Source: Methylobacterium sp. 10
Lineage (GTDB): Bacteria; Pseudomonadota; Alphaproteobacteria; Rhizobiales; Beijerinckiaceae
DNA length: 64,000 nucleotides
Reading direction: 5' to 3'
Assembly: GCF_000519085.1 (NCBI RefSeq)
Contig: NZ_KI912577.1
Span: 2,836,632-2,900,631 of the forward strand
Positions 10,680 through 19,609 of this stretch are shown piece by piece (the first letter of the stretch is position 1; every line of letters starts with the position of its first letter). Below the pieces are notes generated by a model. The model searched no databases and was not told the DNA's origin. It was given only the letters and a program-made list of their open reading frames with translations. Position numbers and translations under genes: made by a program.

Positions 10680-12494
10680 ATGGCCGCTCCCCCGCTTCTC
10701 ACCCTCCAGAACGTCGCGCTCACATTCGGCGGCACTCCGCTGATCGAACAGGCGGATCTCGCGATCTCGCCCGGCGAACGGACCTGTCTCGTCGGCCGCA
10801 ACGGTTCGGGCAAGTCGACGCTCATGAAGATCGCCTGTGGGCTCATCGAGCCCGACAAGGGCGTGCGCTTCGTCCAGCCCGGCACCACCATCCGCTACCT
10901 CGCACAGGAACCGGATTTTTCGGGCTTTTCCACCACCCTCGACTTCGTCGAACACGGCCTCACCCATGGCGACGACGCCTATCGCGCCCGCTACCTGCTG
11001 GAGAGCCTGGGCCTGACCGGAGCCGAGAACCCGGCGAGCCTGTCGGGCGGGGAAGGGCGGCGCGTCGCGCTCGCCCAGGCGCTGGCACCCGAGCCCGACA
11101 TCCTGCTGCTCGACGAGCCCACCAACCATCTCGACCTCCCGGCCATCGAATGGCTCGAAGCGGAATTGAAGTCCGTGCGCGGCGCGCTCGTTCTCATTAG
11201 CCACGACAGGCGCTTCCTCTCGGCCCTGTCGAAGACCACCGTCTGGCTCGATCGCGGCATTACGAGGCGGATCGAGCAGGGCTTTTCCACCTTCGAGGCG
11301 TGGCGCGATGCTTTCTTCGAGGAGGAGGAGCGCGACCGGCACAAGCTCGATCGCAAGATCGCCGACGAGGAGCATTGGCTGCGCTACGGCGTTACCGCAC
11401 GGCGCAAGCGCAACGTCCGCCGGCTCGGCAACCTCCACGCCCTGCGCAAGGACCGCCGGGAGGACCGTCGCCCCGTCGGCACCGCGACGATGACCTCAAC
11501 CGAGGCGGAGAGTTCCGGCGCCCTGGTGATCGAGGCCAAGAACGCCGCCAAGGCCTATGGTGAGCGCCGCATCGTCGACGATCTCTCGATCCGGGTGATG
11601 CGTGGCGACCGGCTCGGCATCGTCGGCGCCAACGGCGCCGGCAAAACAACCCTCATCAATCTGCTCACAGGACAATCGGCACCGGATTCCGGCAGCATAG
11701 CCCTCGGCACGAATCTCAAGATGATGCTCCTCGACCAGGCCCGCGCAGTGCTGGAGCCGTCGATGACGGTCACGGAGGTGCTCACCGGCGGTAGCGGCGA
11801 CAGCGTGGTCGTCGGTGGCGTGAGCCGCCATGTGATCGGCTATCTCAAGGACTTCCTGTTCGCCCCGGAACAGGCCCGGACCCCGGTGCGGGTGCTCTCC
11901 GGCGGCGAGCGCAACCGCCTTCTCATCGCCCGAGCCCTGGCCCAGCCCGCCAACCTCCTCGTCCTCGACGAGCCCACCAACGACCTCGATCTCGAGACCC
12001 TCGACCTCCTGCAGGAGATGCTGTCCGATTATTCCGGCACGCTGATCCTGGTGAGCCACGACCGTGACTTCCTCGACCGCGTCGTTGGCAGCGTCCTCGT
12101 CAGCGAGGGGGAGGGGCGCTGGGTCGAATATGCCGGCGGCTATACTGACATGGTGACGCAGCGCGGCCAGGGCGTCGAGGCGCGCAAGAGCGCCACGGCG
12201 CCTCGCCCCGACGGCAAGGTGAAGCCGGGACGCCTCGTCAGCACGTCCGCGCCCCCGGCGCCCAAGACGAAGATGGGGTTCAAGGATCAGCACGAGTTGA
12301 AGACCCTGCCGGAGCGGATCGCGAAGCTGCAGACCGAGATCGCCAAGAACCGCGCCGTCCTCGCCGATCCGCAGCTCTACAGCCGCAATCCGGCCCTGTT
12401 CCAGAAAACCTCGGCGACCCTCGCGGCGGCGGAGGCCGACCTCTCGGCGGCCGAGGACCGCTGGCTGGAGCTGGAGATGCAGCGGGAAGGATGA
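10680..12494 (+). CDS. uup: ABC-F family ATPase, Uup-like
   Basis: Soluble tandem ABC ATPase without membrane segments; ABC-F proteins act on ribosomes, and Uup also affects transposon excision and DNA intermediates in E. coli. 604 aa. First ABC domain: Walker A GRNGSGKST, signature LSGGEGRR, Walker B LLLDEPTNHLD. Second: [28 protein letters not shown]. The linker is Arg-rich (GVTARRKRNVRRLGNL). The C-terminal 70 residues form the coiled-coil ABC_tran_CTD (LPERIAKLQTEIAKNRAVL) that is characteristic of Uup and separates it from EttA. It precedes a long repeat-bearing spacer. Confidence 0.9.
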   Translation: MAAPPLLTLQNVALTFGGTPLIEQADLAISPGERTCLVGRNGSGKSTLMKIACGLIEPDKGVRFVQPGTTIRYLAQEPDFSGFSTTLDFVEHGLTHGDDAYRARYLLESLGLTGAENPASLSGGEGRRVALAQALAPEPDILLLDEPTNHLDLPAIEWLEAELKSVRGALVLISHDRRFLSALSKTTVWLDRGITRRIEQGFSTFEAWRDAFFEEEERDRHKLDRKIADEEHWLRYGVTARRKRNVRRLGNLHALRKDRREDRRPVGTATMTSTEAESSGALVIEAKNAAKAYGERRIVDDLSIRVMRGDRLGIVGANGAGKTTLINLLTGQSAPDSGSIALGTNLKMMLLDQARAVLEPSMTVTEVLTGGSGDSVVVGGVSRHVIGYLKDFLFAPEQARTPVRVLSGGERNRLLIARALAQPANLLVLDEPTNDLDLETLDLLQEMLSDYSGTLILVSHDRDFLDRVVGSVLVSEGEGRWVEYAGGYTDMVTQRGQGVEARKSATAPRPDGKVKPGRLVSTSAPPAPKTKMGFKDQHELKTLPERIAKLQTEIAKNRAVLADPQLYSRNPALFQKTSATLAAAEADLSAAEDRWLELEMQREG

Positions 12495-12640
12495 GGCGGG
12501 TCGCCCTCCGCACCGGACGCCCGGCAGAGCGCGTCGGCTCGGGCTCCCCCGCTCGGTGAAGCGCCCCCCCTCGACCGGGGGAAGCCGGCGGGACCATTTA
12601 CGACCCCGAACTGTCCGCATTGAGGAAGGGCTAAGAGTGC

Positions 12641-12707
12641 CTCACGAAACTCCCGGTCACGGTCGGTTCTCGCTCCAAGCACGACGGCGCAGCGGGAGTT
12701 TTGTGAG
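12641..12707. repeat. Imperfect inverted repeat, 14-bp arms
   Basis: CTCACGAAACTCCC at 12641-12654 faces GGGAGTTTTGTGAG at 12694-12707; 13 of 14 positions pair, around a 39-base middle. The pairing extends weakly outward. It directly abuts the 108-bp repeat at 12713. It could be a small mobile or regulatory palindrome; only one copy is seen in the window. Confidence 0.6.
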
Positions 12708-12712
12708 AGACA

Positions 12713-12820
12713 CTAAGCAGGTTTCGCAGAAGTGCCCCCCCGGTTCTGCGATCAAAACCTGCGACACATCAGAGAGCTAAGCAGGGTGAAGCGTCGGTCG
12801 ACCAACTCGAACCCGCTTAG
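12713..12820. repeat. 108-bp RIME-like repeat, copy A
   Basis: Begins CTAAGCAGGTTTCGC and ends AACCCGCTTAG. It holds two palindromes: GCAGGTTTCGCA facing TGCGATCAAAACCTGC, and CTAAGCAGGGT facing ACCCGCTTAG. A copy of exactly the same length occurs at 28913-29020, about 70% identical by eye without gaps. The length and double-palindrome plan recall the Rhizobium intergenic mosaic elements (RIME) of Hyphomicrobiales; that link is inference. Confidence 0.75.
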
Positions 12821-13549
12821 AATCCCGGTCCCTCCGCCAGGGTCATGGCACCACGCGGAGGGGCGGGAACGCTCCTGCCGAGACAGAGGGCACGGAGTGT
12901 TCACGAGACCTTCGCCCCCGATGGGACGCCAGAGATCGCCGAGGCTTCCCGATAACGGTCCCATGGCCGAGACCGTTCTCCCCGACATGAAACTTCTTGA
13001 CAAAATTCCTATTTCATACCTATATCCCCACACCTGCCGCCCATCGAAGGGGGCTCGCCCGGTGACCGACCGGGTGGGCCGAAAGGGGCGGCGGGGCGGT
13101 GCCTGCGTCGGTGGTGTCGGTCACCATCGCCCCGGGCGGCGGCTCGATAGTCTGGGGGCTCGGATGGGGGCGCGGTAGGTCGGGAGTTAAATGCCCCGGC
13201 ACTGACCCCGATCTCGGCTGCCATGATGAGGTTTGCGGCCCCTCCAATACGAGAGGGCGTGCGGGGCAAAGTCCGTTCGAACAGCCGGGCTGGGATGCAA
13301 CACGACCACCTCAGGCGCGACGCAACGCGAGGACCGCTGGAGACACCGCGACGACAAAACAGGCCCCGGCGGCAACGCCGGAGCCTGACGGGACGCCGGG
13401 GAACCGGCAAACACTTATAGCGCTCAATGGGTTTCGCGGCGTCCCGCGTCCCCCTCTTGCGGTGCTCTCGGGTTTTCTCTTGGGCCATGCCCCCGGCGCT
13501 ATCGCGCGCGGGGGTGAAGGCATGTGGACAAGGAAGGAGGCGGCGATCG

Positions 13550-15637
13550 ATGGGAATGAGCCTGCGGCGTCTTCAAGATGCCGCGAAGCGGGTGTCTGGT
13601 GCCGGCCGATCCCCGAGGTTCGCATTGCCCGCCCTCCCGTCCCCCCCCTTGCTCCAGAAATTCGGCTGGGCCGTCGGCCTGCCCGGACTGGCGCTCATCG
13701 TCGGCGTCGCGACGCCGTTCCTCGCCAGCCGCGCGGAGCGGCGGCTCGACGAGAACGCCGGCCCGGTCGTGCGTGCGACGGCCGAGACGGGGTTAGAGCC
13801 CTGGCTGCGCCTGACGGTGCGGGGCCGGGACCTCATCGCCGCCGGCGAGGCGCCGGACGAGGCCGGGCGCGTCGCGGCCCTCGACAGGCTCAAGCGCCTG
13901 CCTGGCCTGCGCCACGTGGTCGGGCGTATCGGTATCGTCGAGGATGCCTCTCCCTTCGTCTGGACGGCGACACGCACGAGCCCGGAACGGATCGAGCTGT
14001 CCGGCAACCGTCCTGTCGAGATCGGCCCGAGGGCGCTTGCCGCGAAGCTCGCCCCCGAGCTTCCCTCCGAGACCAGGATCGTCGATCAGGCGAAGGCCGC
14101 GCGCGGGGCACCGCCGGACTTTTCCGCCGCTTCCGCTTTCGCTCTCGAACAGCTGAAGCCGCTGGCTCCGGGCGCCAGCGCCACCATCGCCGACACCACC
14201 GTGTCTCTCAGCGGCGAGGCGGCGACGGTGGCCGATTACGAGGCCGTCAGGCAGGCATTGGCCCATCCTCCGGCCGGTTTCACCATGGGCAAGGTCGATA
14301 TCCGGCCGGCTGCGATCTCCGATTTCCGGTTCGCGGTGATGCGGGAGCGCGGCGGCAGCCTCGTCCTTTCGGGCAATATCGTTTCCGAAGCGGCACGCGA
14401 GGAAATTCGCGCGATGGCCGACGACGCCGCCGATGGCGCCACGGTAGACGACCGGATGCAGACCGCACGCGGTCTTCAGGATGGGATCGATCCGACCACG
14501 CTCGGCCGCTTCGCCTTCCAGCTTTCGTCCCTGTTGCAGGATGGCAGCGTCACCTTTGCCAATTCGCGCCTGTCGGTCTCGGGGACCGCACTCGACGGGC
14601 AAGCCATCGGTGAGATCGACGCGCTGCTGCGCGACGGGCGACCGTCCGGCACCAGGGCCGGGACGGTCGAACTCGCTGCCATGCCGCTCTCCCCCTATCG
14701 CTTCATGGTCCGGCGCGAGAGCGATGCCGTGACGCTGACCGGACACCTTCCCGACGGCGTCACGCGCGACCGTATCCTGGCGACGCTGCGACCCCGATTC
14801 TTCCGCGAACGCATCGTCGACAAGAGCCGCATCGCCGAGGGTGCGCCGCCCAACCTCACCGGCGCCGTCGAGGCCGGCATTACCAGCCTCGCGATGCTCG
14901 CCACCGGCGAGATCCGCCTCTCGGACAGGAGCCTCGCGCTGACCGGCGACAGCCTCTACCGCGAGAGTGCCGGTCGGTTCGAAGCCGATCTCGCCCGGCG
15001 GATGCCGGCCGGCTGGCAGGCGCAGGCCGAGGTGAAGCCGCCGCCCGGCACGACCTCGGACGACCCGGCGGCCTGCCGAGGCGCGTTCGACCGCGCGATA
15101 AATGGGAGCCGCCTCGTCTTCGCACCCGGCGGCGTCACCCTGAGAGCGGAGTTCTATCCGACCCTCGACGCAGTGGCCTCGGCGGCGAAAGCCTGCCCCG
15201 GCCTGCGCATCGAGGTGACGGGTCATACCGACCCGGCCGGTGCGGCCAGCGTCCCCAAACCCGCCCTCGATGCCGGGGTGGAGAACACCTCGTCCGTCGA
15301 TTCGGGGAAGGCCCGGGACGGAGATAAGGCCACGAAGCCGGTGGTCGCGAAGGCCGAAAAGCCCATCGTGAAGCCCGCCGATCCCAAAGCCGCTTCGGCG
15401 AAGGACGGCAAGGACAAGGCGGCCGGAGAGAAGGCGGCGAAGGAGAAGGACGCCAAGGCGGATGCCCAGAAGGAGGCGAAGCCCGCGGAGCCGGAACCCG
15501 ACATCGCCCGTCAGCGCGCGCTTGTGGTCGTCGAATATCTGCTCCAAGCCGGCATCCCGGCGGACAGGATCGTCGCCGCACCCGCCGGCCGCGCCAATGC
15601 CACCGGGCAGGGCGTCGGCCTCGCCCTGCGTTCCTGA
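13550..15637 (+). CDS. BON-like repeats / OmpA-domain envelope protein
   Basis: 695 aa from the ATG at 13550, which has AGGAGG 9 bases upstream; the open frame to 13427 is not needed. One N-terminal membrane helix (residues 38-59) anchors it, with no cleavable signal. A long periplasmic part contains repeated BON-like units, each with a phrase such as RIVDQAKAARGAPPDF or RIVDKSRIAEGAPPNL and SLSGEAATVADYE. The C-terminal OmpA domain (peptidoglycan binding) has GHTDPAG at 558-564, but its other half (DIARQRALVVVEYLLQAGI, from 651) is separated by an 86-residue Lys/Ala-rich insert. The next gene follows after 12 bases and probably forms an operon. It likely links membrane and wall. Confidence 0.8.
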   Translation: MGMSLRRLQDAAKRVSGAGRSPRFALPALPSPPLLQKFGWAVGLPGLALIVGVATPFLASRAERRLDENAGPVVRATAETGLEPWLRLTVRGRDLIAAGEAPDEAGRVAALDRLKRLPGLRHVVGRIGIVEDASPFVWTATRTSPERIELSGNRPVEIGPRALAAKLAPELPSETRIVDQAKAARGAPPDFSAASAFALEQLKPLAPGASATIADTTVSLSGEAATVADYEAVRQALAHPPAGFTMGKVDIRPAAISDFRFAVMRERGGSLVLSGNIVSEAAREEIRAMADDAADGATVDDRMQTARGLQDGIDPTTLGRFAFQLSSLLQDGSVTFANSRLSVSGTALDGQAIGEIDALLRDGRPSGTRAGTVELAAMPLSPYRFMVRRESDAVTLTGHLPDGVTRDRILATLRPRFFRERIVDKSRIAEGAPPNLTGAVEAGITSLAMLATGEIRLSDRSLALTGDSLYRESAGRFEADLARRMPAGWQAQAEVKPPPGTTSDDPAACRGAFDRAINGSRLVFAPGGVTLRAEFYPTLDAVASAAKACPGLRIEVTGHTDPAGAASVPKPALDAGVENTSSVDSGKARDGDKATKPVVAKAEKPIVKPADPKAASAKDGKDKAAGEKAAKEKDAKADAQKEAKPAEPEPDIARQRALVVVEYLLQAGIPADRIVAAPAGRANATGQGVGLALRS

Positions 15638-15649
15638 GAGATCGTCCCG

Positions 15650-16036
15650 ATGATCCTGCTGCTGACGATTCTCTGGCCCGCGCTCGCCGCCAGCCTCGCG
15701 CTGGGGACCGCCATCGGATGGCACTTCGGACCGCCACGCGACCGGCTTTCGACCGCCATCGGCCTCGGACTCGGATTCGGGGCCGTGGCGGTCAGTGGGC
15801 TCGCGATCAGTGGGCTCGTGCCAGGCCGCCCCGGCTTCTGGGTGGAGAGCGCGGCGCTGAACCTGACGGCCTATCTCGTCGGCGCCGGAACCGGAGCACT
15901 GGCACGACTGGCCCGTCCATCTCCGCCGAGGGCGTCGGGCATCGACCGCGTCAGCGGCTCCCCTGTCCGCCTCGCCTCATCACCTCGACCGGCTGCCGCT
16001 GCGGAGCGGAGGCTTCGAGGGAAAGCTTCGGGATGA
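15650..16036 (+). CDS. Small membrane protein, unknown function
   Basis: 128 aa with three predicted membrane helices (about residues 2-24, 36-57 and 66-86, including ILWPALAASLALGTAIGW and TAIGLGLGFGAVAVSGLAIS) and a basic, Arg/Pro-rich cytoplasmic tail. It starts 12 bases after the OmpA-type gene, so the two are probably co-transcribed and may act together at the envelope. No named family was recognised. Confidence 0.65.
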   Translation: MILLLTILWPALAASLALGTAIGWHFGPPRDRLSTAIGLGLGFGAVAVSGLAISGLVPGRPGFWVESAALNLTAYLVGAGTGALARLARPSPPRASGIDRVSGSPVRLASSPRPAAAAERRLRGKASG

Positions 16037-16063
16037 AGCGATCGGGGAGAACAAACTCTCCCC

Positions 16064-18370
16064 TCACCGCGCTCCGCGCTGGAGGTCTCCCTCGATCAGC
16101 AGCGCGCTCTTGCCTTCCAGGCGGCTGCGGTAAACCTGCAGGTTCTCCATCACGCGCTGGACGTAGTTGCGGGTCTCGGTGAAGGGGATGCGCTCGACCC
16201 AGTCGATGGGATCGACCCCGGTCCGGCGTGGATCGCCATAGGCGTCGATCCACTTCTTCACGTTGCCGCCGCCGGCATTGTAGGAGGCGAAGGCGAGGAT
16301 GTAGGAGCCGCGCCAATCCTCCATCAGTTCGCCGAGATGGGCCTGGCCGAGGCGGGCATTGTAGGCGGGATCGCTGGTGAGGCGGTCCTGGTCGTAGGAG
16401 GCGCTGACCCGCCGCGCCGTGCGCTGGGCCGTGGCCGGCATCATCTGCATCAGCCCGCGGGCGCCGACGCTGGATTGGGCGCGGGGATCGAACTGGCTTT
16501 CCTGGCGGGCGATGGCGAAGACCATGGCCTTCTCCACCAGGGGAACGGCGGCGGAGGCCTCGTAATCGGGGATGCCGATGGTCGGGTAGGCATGGGCGTC
16601 GAGGGGCAGTCCGCGCTGGACCGCGAGCTTGCCGATGGCCACGAGGGCGCGGGAATTTCGCACATCGACGGCGAGGTTGCCGAGCGCGCTGATCTCGGCA
16701 GGGTTGGTGAGGCGGTTCGCCGTGTCGATATAGAGCGGCAGCGCCAGATCCTTGAGCGAGGCGGCCTCCAGCATGCGCAATGCCCGCGTGGTCAGGCGGT
16801 TCTCGAACGCCGCCGCGGCGGCGGGTTCGAGTTCGGAGACGACACGGAGCGGCAGGCTCGCCTGTCCGAGCTTTGCCCGCGCGAGCTGTCCGTAATAGGC
16901 GATCGGCTGGAGCGCCGCGCGCTCGTAGAAGGTCTTGGCGAGGCCGGCATCGCCCGCCGCCTCGGCGGCACGGCCCTGCCAATAGGCGACGCGGGCGAGC
17001 GAGATCGGCGTCTCGGCGATGGTCGCGGCCTTGGCGAAATGGCTGGAGGCCTTGGCCGGATCGTCGAGGAAGCGCAGGGCGATCCAGCCGGCATGGAACT
17101 CGGCCTCGATCCGCTTCTCCACTGTGCGGCCGCTATGACCGGCGGCGACCTCGTAGGCGAGGCCCGGATTGCCGAGATCGACGAGCTTGCGGGCGACGAT
17201 CCGGCGCTCGACCCACCATTCGTCGCCATCCACCAGGACGTCGCCGTTGGTCGGAGCCGTGGCGAGGATCGCGGCCGCTTCCACCGGCTTGTCGGCCCGG
17301 CGGAGATATTGCGCCCGCGACAGGATGTAGGACGGGTCGCTGCGCAGCGACGGCGGCACGGCGTTGAGCGCGGAGGCGGCCGAGGAACTCTTGTCCTCGA
17401 CGGCGCGGCGAGCCCGCACCAGGGTGGCGTAGCCGCCGCCGGCATAGGTGGCGGCGCGGCCGGCCGACTCGTAATCCTCCTTCAGGAGGGCGCGCTCCAT
17501 GCGGAAGCGATGATCGACGCGGGTGAGGATTCCGGGGAAGGCGTCCAGCACCTTGGTCTCGAGGGCACGCCCGAAGGTCTCGGAGCGCCACAGGTCGCGG
17601 ACCAGGGACGCGGCATCCTCGTCGAGGGAGTCCGCCCGGAAAGCGAGGGCGAGGGCGAACTTGCCCGGAGCGCTCGCCGGGCGGGTGCCGGCGAAGAAGG
17701 CGCGCACGGTCGCCGGGTTCTTGCGCTCGGTGAGAAGCGCCTCCTCGGCGCGACGGCGCAGGAGCGGCCCCGCCGGCCAGTCCGGGTTCGTCCGGGTGAA
17801 GGAGACGGTGCGCTCGAAGCCGATACCGGATCCGGCGCGGATCGCCACCCATTCGAGAAGGGCCAGCGCCGCCGGATCGGTGAAGCCGTCGCGCAGGCGG
17901 TCGCCCTCGGACACCTTGCCGCGCCGATAGGCGTCGATGGCCTGGCGCAAAGCGGGGAGATCGACGTCCGGCGCGACCTGTGCCGCGCGGGCGGGATCGG
18001 GCACTTCCGGAACGGGAGCGGCCGGCGTCATCGCCGCATCGGGAAGGGGGAAGGCGATCGGCGCTTCCGGGTCGGCGGAGGCATAGGCCTTGGCGGCGGC
18101 GGGCAGGGCCTTGCTCGGCGCGGTCTCGGCGCTGCGGTCATCGAGCTTCAAGGCGTCGGCCGCGACCGCATCGGTGGCGGCGGCTCTGCTGTCCGGCACG
18201 AGGACGGAGGGGGCGACGGCATCGCTCGACGGCCGGGTGACGATGTCGTCCCCCTGGCCGGCCGCCACGGGGAAAACCGAGGCCGGACCTATCCACATCG
18301 TCGTCCCTGCCAAGGCGACGGCGAGGGACACGGGGAGGGCGGCACGATAGGAACGCGTCCAGAACGCCAT
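16064..18370 (-). CDS. Soluble lytic murein transglycosylase (SLT family)
   Basis: Periplasmic enzyme cutting the MurNAc-GlcNAc bond with 1,6-anhydro product. 768 aa from the ATG at 18370 (GGAAG just upstream). The N-terminus has a membrane-spanning signal (YRAALPVSLAVALAGTTMWIG). A long alpha-helical superhelix (about residues 150-570) precedes the C-terminal SLT domain. The catalytic Glu is in AIARQESQFDP, followed by GARGLMQMMPATA and the substrate motif FASYNAGGGNVKKW. This matches Slt70-type proteins with an extended disordered linker after the signal. A perfect CtrA-type box lies 53-67 bases before the start. It is divergent from dapA. Confidence 0.9.
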   Translation of the reverse strand: MAFWTRSYRAALPVSLAVALAGTTMWIGPASVFPVAAGQGDDIVTRPSSDAVAPSVLVPDSRAAATDAVAADALKLDDRSAETAPSKALPAAAKAYASADPEAPIAFPLPDAAMTPAAPVPEVPDPARAAQVAPDVDLPALRQAIDAYRRGKVSEGDRLRDGFTDPAALALLEWVAIRAGSGIGFERTVSFTRTNPDWPAGPLLRRRAEEALLTERKNPATVRAFFAGTRPASAPGKFALALAFRADSLDEDAASLVRDLWRSETFGRALETKVLDAFPGILTRVDHRFRMERALLKEDYESAGRAATYAGGGYATLVRARRAVEDKSSSAASALNAVPPSLRSDPSYILSRAQYLRRADKPVEAAAILATAPTNGDVLVDGDEWWVERRIVARKLVDLGNPGLAYEVAAGHSGRTVEKRIEAEFHAGWIALRFLDDPAKASSHFAKAATIAETPISLARVAYWQGRAAEAAGDAGLAKTFYERAALQPIAYYGQLARAKLGQASLPLRVVSELEPAAAAAFENRLTTRALRMLEAASLKDLALPLYIDTANRLTNPAEISALGNLAVDVRNSRALVAIGKLAVQRGLPLDAHAYPTIGIPDYEASAAVPLVEKAMVFAIARQESQFDPRAQSSVGARGLMQMMPATAQRTARRVSASYDQDRLTSDPAYNARLGQAHLGELMEDWRGSYILAFASYNAGGGNVKKWIDAYGDPRRTGVDPIDWVERIPFTETRNYVQRVMENLQVYRSRLEGKSALLIEGDLQRGAR

Positions 18371-18422
18371 GGTTCTTCCAGTCCCGTCGGATGCGGACAT
18401 GCTTAAGCTGTCCCAGAGGGCA

Positions 18423-18437
18423 TTAAGAAGTCATTAA
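18423..18437. promoter_or_regulatory. Candidate CtrA-binding box TTAA-N7-TTAA
   Basis: TTAA at 18423-18426, seven bases, then TTAA at 18434-18437 followed by CC. This matches the CtrA consensus exactly. It lies in the divergent spacer between the lytic transglycosylase (start 18370) and dapA (start 18556), so it could control either. CtrA binding here is a prediction from the motif only. Confidence 0.5.
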
Positions 18438-18555
18438 CCGCGCCGACGGAGCGTTTGCGCGAGTGCAAGCGAGGCCCTATGTCTGCCCGTCCGCGAGAGC
18501 GGTGACGCGGCCGGCACACCGGCCCACCGAAAGATCGACGGCCGGGAACGCCAGG

Positions 18556-19455
18556 ATGACCGACACCACGACCCAACGCCTCAAGGGCGCCATGACCGCC
18601 CTCGCCACGCCGTTTCGCGACGGCGCCTTCGACGAGGACGCCTTCCGCAAATTCGTGGTCTGGCAGATCGATCAGGGCATCCATGGTCTCGTGCCCGTGG
18701 GCACCACCGGCGAGACGCCGACCCTGAGCCATGACGAGCACGACCGCGTCGTGGCCGCCTGCATCGCCGAGACCGCCGGCCGCGTGCCGGTGATCGCGGG
18801 GGCCGGCTCCAATTCCACGGCCGAGGCCGTCGACCGGGCCGTCAACGCGGAGAAGGCCGGCGCGGATGCCGTGCTGGTGGTGACGCCCTACTACAACAAG
18901 CCGACGCAGGCGGGGCTCTACGCGCATTTCAAGGCCGTCAACGACGCCATCGGCATCCCGATCATCATCTACAATATTCCCCCGCGTTCGGTGGTCGACA
19001 TGAGCGTCGACACCATGGCGCGGCTGTATGAGCTCAAGAATATCGCCGGCGTGAAGGACGCCACGGCCAAGCTCGACCGTGTCAGCCTGCAGCGCCAAGC
19101 CATGGGTGAAGACTTCATCCAGCTTTCGGGCGAAGATGCGACGGCGATCGGATTCAATGCCCAGGGCGGCGTCGGCTGCATCTCGGTGGTCTCGAACGTC
19201 GCACCGCGCCTCTGCGCCAAGCTTCAGGAAGCGACCCTGTCCGGCGATTACGCCACGGCTCTGCGGCTTCAGGACCAGTTGCTGCCGCTGCATGTGGGAT
19301 TGTTCGCGGAATCAAACCCGTCGCCGGTGAAATATGCCCTTTCGCGGCTCGGCCACATGAGCGACGAGGTGCGCCTGCCGCTCCTCACGGTCAGCGATGC
19401 CACCAAGGGCATCGTCGACGCCGCCCTGCGCCATGCCGGCCTGATCGAAGGCTGA
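18556..19455 (+). CDS. dapA: 4-hydroxy-tetrahydrodipicolinate synthase
   Basis: Condenses pyruvate with aspartate semialdehyde, the first committed step to lysine and meso-diaminopimelate for peptidoglycan. 299 aa, the normal length. It has the GTTGE motif at 49-53, the PYYNKP loop near 111-116, Tyr139 in [10 protein letters not shown] and the Schiff-base Lys167 in GVKDAT. The ATG at 18556 gives the usual short N-terminus; the upstream 31 codons open in frame are spacer. smpB follows 154 bases downstream on the same strand, an arrangement common in alphaproteobacteria. Confidence 0.96.
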   Translation: MTDTTTQRLKGAMTALATPFRDGAFDEDAFRKFVVWQIDQGIHGLVPVGTTGETPTLSHDEHDRVVAACIAETAGRVPVIAGAGSNSTAEAVDRAVNAEKAGADAVLVVTPYYNKPTQAGLYAHFKAVNDAIGIPIIIYNIPPRSVVDMSVDTMARLYELKNIAGVKDATAKLDRVSLQRQAMGEDFIQLSGEDATAIGFNAQGGVGCISVVSNVAPRLCAKLQEATLSGDYATALRLQDQLLPLHVGLFAESNPSPVKYALSRLGHMSDEVRLPLLTVSDATKGIVDAALRHAGLIEG

Positions 19456-19609
19456 GGCACCTCGCGGGCGGGGTCCCTCTCGCAGGCGAAAGCTCGGCGA
19501 ACCATATGACACTCGTCCGGCCGCACCGCGCGGCCGGACACCTCCGTCAGCTTCCTTCCAGACAGGGGGCGTCGGCCACTCGGGCCGATGCTCCAGAACC
19601 GACGATGTG

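Larger units (their letters stand above)
12495..13549. other. 1.05-kb non-coding spacer with repeats
   Basis: Between uup and the OmpA-type gene. No open frame here shows protein-like composition or family motifs. It contains an imperfect inverted repeat (12641-12707), a 108-bp intergenic mosaic-type repeat (12713-12820), and a GC-rich hairpin near 13355-13380 without a T run. No tRNA or rRNA was recognised. The promoter of the OmpA-type gene presumably lies in its right end. Confidence 0.6.

Noticed and set aside
13355..13380. Hairpin before the OmpA-type gene as a terminator
   Set aside because: The stem is imperfect and lacks a T run, and it is far from the uup stop.
12732..13488. Several overlapping short frames in the 12.5-13.5 kb spacer
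   Set aside because: They run through repeat DNA, overlap each other on both strands and show no protein-like features.
13793..15724. 643-codon frame opposite the OmpA-type gene
   Set aside because: Shadow frame; composition rich in Gly/Arg with no domain, while the plus strand has a ribosome site, a membrane anchor and an OmpA domain.
16337..18406. 689-codon frame opposite the lytic transglycosylase
   Set aside because: Antisense to a gene with an intact SLT domain; no recognisable motifs.
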